Made by a program: the position numbers and the translations under genes. The notes under the pieces are model-generated. The model did no database searches, had not been told where the DNA came from, and saw only the letters and a program-made list of their open reading frames with translations. A stretch of 64,000 nt of DNA from Robiginitalea sp. (lineage in GTDB: Bacteria; Bacteroidota; Bacteroidia; Flavobacteriales; Flavobacteriaceae), in NCBI GenBank assembly GCA_024638915.1, contig JAHEJJ010000004.1:1-64000 (forward strand), written 5' to 3'. Shown one piece after another: positions 62,063 through 64,000 of this stretch. Every line of letters starts with the position of its first letter. Position 1 is the first letter of the stretch.

Positions 62063-64000
62063 ATGAGAACAAATTTAAATGGAATCTTGACGCTATTATT
62101 GGCGTTTGTTGTGCATTTAACGTTTGCGCAGAAGTCGATTTCCGGTGTAGTGACCGATCAGGCCGGACTACCACTTGCCGGAGCCAGCGTTGTCATTCAA
62201 GGTACCTCTACTGGTACCACTACGGATTTTGACGGGAATTATACCCTCTCAGCCGAAGAAGGACAAACACTGGTATTTCAATATATCGGGCAAGAGACTA
62301 CTACAAGAGTGGTAGGCGCAGGCAACACGGTAGATGTGCAGATGCAAGAGAGTGCTCAGGCATTGGAGGAAGTTGTGGTAACGGCCCTTGGTATTCGAAG
62401 GGAGAAGCAAGCCCTCGGTTATGCCACTGCAGAAGTTGACCAGGAATTGATCGAGTCACGACCAGAAGGAGATATTGGTAGGGTACTATCCGGTAAAGCT
62501 TCAGGTGTGCAGATCATCCAACAAAGTGGAATTTCAGGTTCTGGTACGAATGTGATCATTCGGGGATTGAGTACTTTCAGTTCTTCGAACCAAGCGCTTT
62601 TCATTGTAGATGGCGTACCATTTAGTTCCGATCAGAATTCCAGTGGTCGTCTAGGAGACCGAAACGATTTCATTGAAGGGAACAGCGGTTCAAGTAGATT
62701 CTTGGATTTGGATCCCAACAATATCGAAAGTGTAAACATCCTTAAAGGTCTTGCAGCAACCACATTATATGGTTCCCAAGGTAGGAACGGTGTGGTGCTG
62801 ATCACCACTAAAGGAGGTTCTGCACGCGGTGGAGGTCCGAAAAAAACTGAGATTACGGTAAGTTCTTCTATGTTCTTCAATGAGATAGCATCACTTCCAG
62901 ATTACCAAAACCAATACGGTAATGGTTTTGATCAGAATTTTGGATGGTTCTTCTCTAACTGGGGTCCTTCTTTTGACAGGGAAGGCGCAGCAGGATGGGG
63001 ACGACAACCTGCTATCGATGATCAAGGCTTACTGGATCACCCGTTCTCAACAACATATAAATTAACACCATCTACTCTTGCGGCATTCCCAGAGTTTGCG
63101 AACGCTAAATACCCATGGCGTCCGTATAACAATGTCACGGAATTCTTTAAGCAAGGGATTGTAACCAATACCTCAATCAACGTAAATGGTACCAGTGATG
63201 ATGGGAAAATAGGATATAATGTGAACTACGGACACCTGAACGATGAAGGGTTTACTCCTGGAAACAAGGTCATCAGAAACAACTTTTCTGTAGGTGGTCG
63301 TGCGGAACTCAGCAATAAGTTTACCGCTTCAGGTACGCTGAACTATTCGAAAACAAAATTTATTTCACCTCCTGTAGCTTTATCAACAGGTAGTGGTACA
63401 CAAGGAGGAACATCTTCTATCTTTAGTGATGTGTTCTACACACCACGTAGTGTGGACCTTCTTGGATTGCCTTTCCAAAATCCAATAACCGGTGGTAGTG
63501 TTTACTACCGTCAGAACGATGACATTCAGAATCCTCTTTGGACGCTGAATAACGCTGGTGTTTCTCAGCAGACCGATCGGGTTTTTGGCCAGTTTTCACT
63601 TCAATATAACCTGGTTGAAAACTTAAATGTTATCTGGAGAACAGGATTGGATGTCTACAGTGAAAACAATACGAACTACCAAAACCGCGGTGGGGTTCCT
63701 GGTAACGGAAGTGCCCGGATCTTGAGTGGTATTTACGAAACATGGAATAACACCAATACGATTTGGGATCATACCATCACATTGAATGGTGATTATGATA
63801 TCGCTGAGCAGTTCGGACTTACCTTTAATGTAGGGGGTACCGCTAGAAGAGAACTCTTCGACCAAAATGGTGCTTCCAGTGACGGTCAGCAGGTGTTCGA
63901 TGTTCTAAGACATTTTAATTTTGCCAATACAGTGCCAATACAGTCGTTTGCAGAGAGAAATCTTGTCGGAATGTTTGCGCAGTTCGATGTAGACTATGAT
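62063..64000 (+). CDS. SusC/RagA-family TonB-linked outer-membrane protein (3' end cut off by window)
   Basis: I translated 646 codons from the ATG at 62063 to the window end with no stop. Signal peptide MRTNLNGILTLLLAFVVHLTFAQ; carboxypeptidase-like domain SISGVVTDQAGLPLAGASVVIQG (about 24-90); then the SusC signature LEEVVVTALGIRREKQALGYA, and the plug (SGKASGVQIIQQSGISGSG, VIIRGLSTF, FIVDGVPF, LYGSQGRNGVVLITTKGG). It imports large ligands together with a SusD lipoprotein, which should follow beyond the window. Substrate unknown. No STN domain is present, unlike the receptor at 22.7 kb. Confidence 0.93.
   Translation, partial: MRTNLNGILTLLLAFVVHLTFAQKSISGVVTDQAGLPLAGASVVIQGTSTGTTTDFDGNYTLSAEEGQTLVFQYIGQETTTRVVGAGNTVDVQMQESAQALEEVVVTALGIRREKQALGYATAEVDQELIESRPEGDIGRVLSGKASGVQIIQQSGISGSGTNVIIRGLSTFSSSNQALFIVDGVPFSSDQNSSGRLGDRNDFIEGNSGSSRFLDLDPNNIESVNILKGLAATTLYGSQGRNGVVLITTKGGSARGGGPKKTEITVSSSMFFNEIASLPDYQNQYGNGFDQNFGWFFSNWGPSFDREGAAGWGRQPAIDDQGLLDHPFSTTYKLTPSTLAAFPEFANAKYPWRPYNNVTEFFKQGIVTNTSINVNGTSDDGKIGYNVNYGHLNDEGFTPGNKVIRNNFSVGGRAELSNKFTASGTLNYSKTKFISPPVALSTGSGTQGGTSSIFSDVFYTPRSVDLLGLPFQNPITGGSVYYRQNDDIQNPLWTLNNAGVSQQTDRVFGQFSLQYNLVENLNVIWRTGLDVYSENNTNYQNRGGVPGNGSARILSGIYETWNNTNTIWDHTITLNGDYDIAEQFGLTFNVGGTARRELFDQNGASSDGQQVFDVLRHFNFANTVPIQSFAERNLVGMFAQFDVDYD

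Overview
The window comes from a marine member of the Flavobacteriaceae (Bacteroidota). The basis is TonB-dependent receptors with carboxypeptidase-like N-terminal domains, an ECF sigma/FecR cascade, many Cys-lipidated lipoproteins, AT-rich leaders without clear Shine-Dalgarno sites, TAnnTTTG promoter boxes, and a proteorhodopsin next to a Blh carotene-cleaving enzyme. Species cannot be named from sequence alone.

Layout. 1-12.7 kb is mixed housekeeping: a truncated cystathionine beta-synthase-like gene, a LolC/E-like permease, a DUF1343 (NamZ-type) cell-wall lipoprotein, a sterol desaturase-like enzyme, a Cys-cluster protein, methyltransferases, a metzincin-like lipoprotein, queE, a DUF853 HerA-like ATPase, a hydrolase and a VOC protein. 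12.7-19.1 kb carries a GT39 glycosyltransferase, a large esterase-like lipoprotein, a 46-residue lipoprotein, and the set ffh - four-helix-bundle gene - folD; the middle gene is bracketed by 7-base periodic repeats. 19.2-25.3 kb is an envelope signalling module: an acidic repeat lipoprotein divergent from an ECF sigma factor, a FecR-like anti-sigma factor and an STN-type TonB receptor. 25.3-27.1 kb holds the divergent blh and proteorhodopsin genes (retinal synthesis plus light-driven proton pump), closed by a strong terminator.

27-42 kb has argS, an SDR-DUF2867 protein, a BCCT transporter, two guanidino-group hydrolases (CtlX and a DDAH-like protein), a membrane LytTR regulator next to a serine hydrolase, the decayed 3' end of a GH65 glycoside phosphorylase, citrate synthase and a GT5 glycogen synthase. 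41.8-61.6 kb, all on the minus strand, is eno, carA and the complete str-S10-spc-alpha ribosomal super-cluster from rpsL to rplQ with fusA, secY, infA, rpmJ and rpoA, driven from a near-perfect Bacteroidota promoter at 61.6 kb. The window ends in a divergent, incomplete SusC-family receptor gene preceded by a 20-bp perfect palindrome.

The observations most worth following are the heptamer arrays around the four-helix-bundle gene, the triplicated domain of the acidic lipoprotein and its link to the sigma/FecR/TonB module, the palindrome upstream of susC, and the GH65 remnant. No phage, CRISPR array, transposase, tRNA or rRNA gene was seen.
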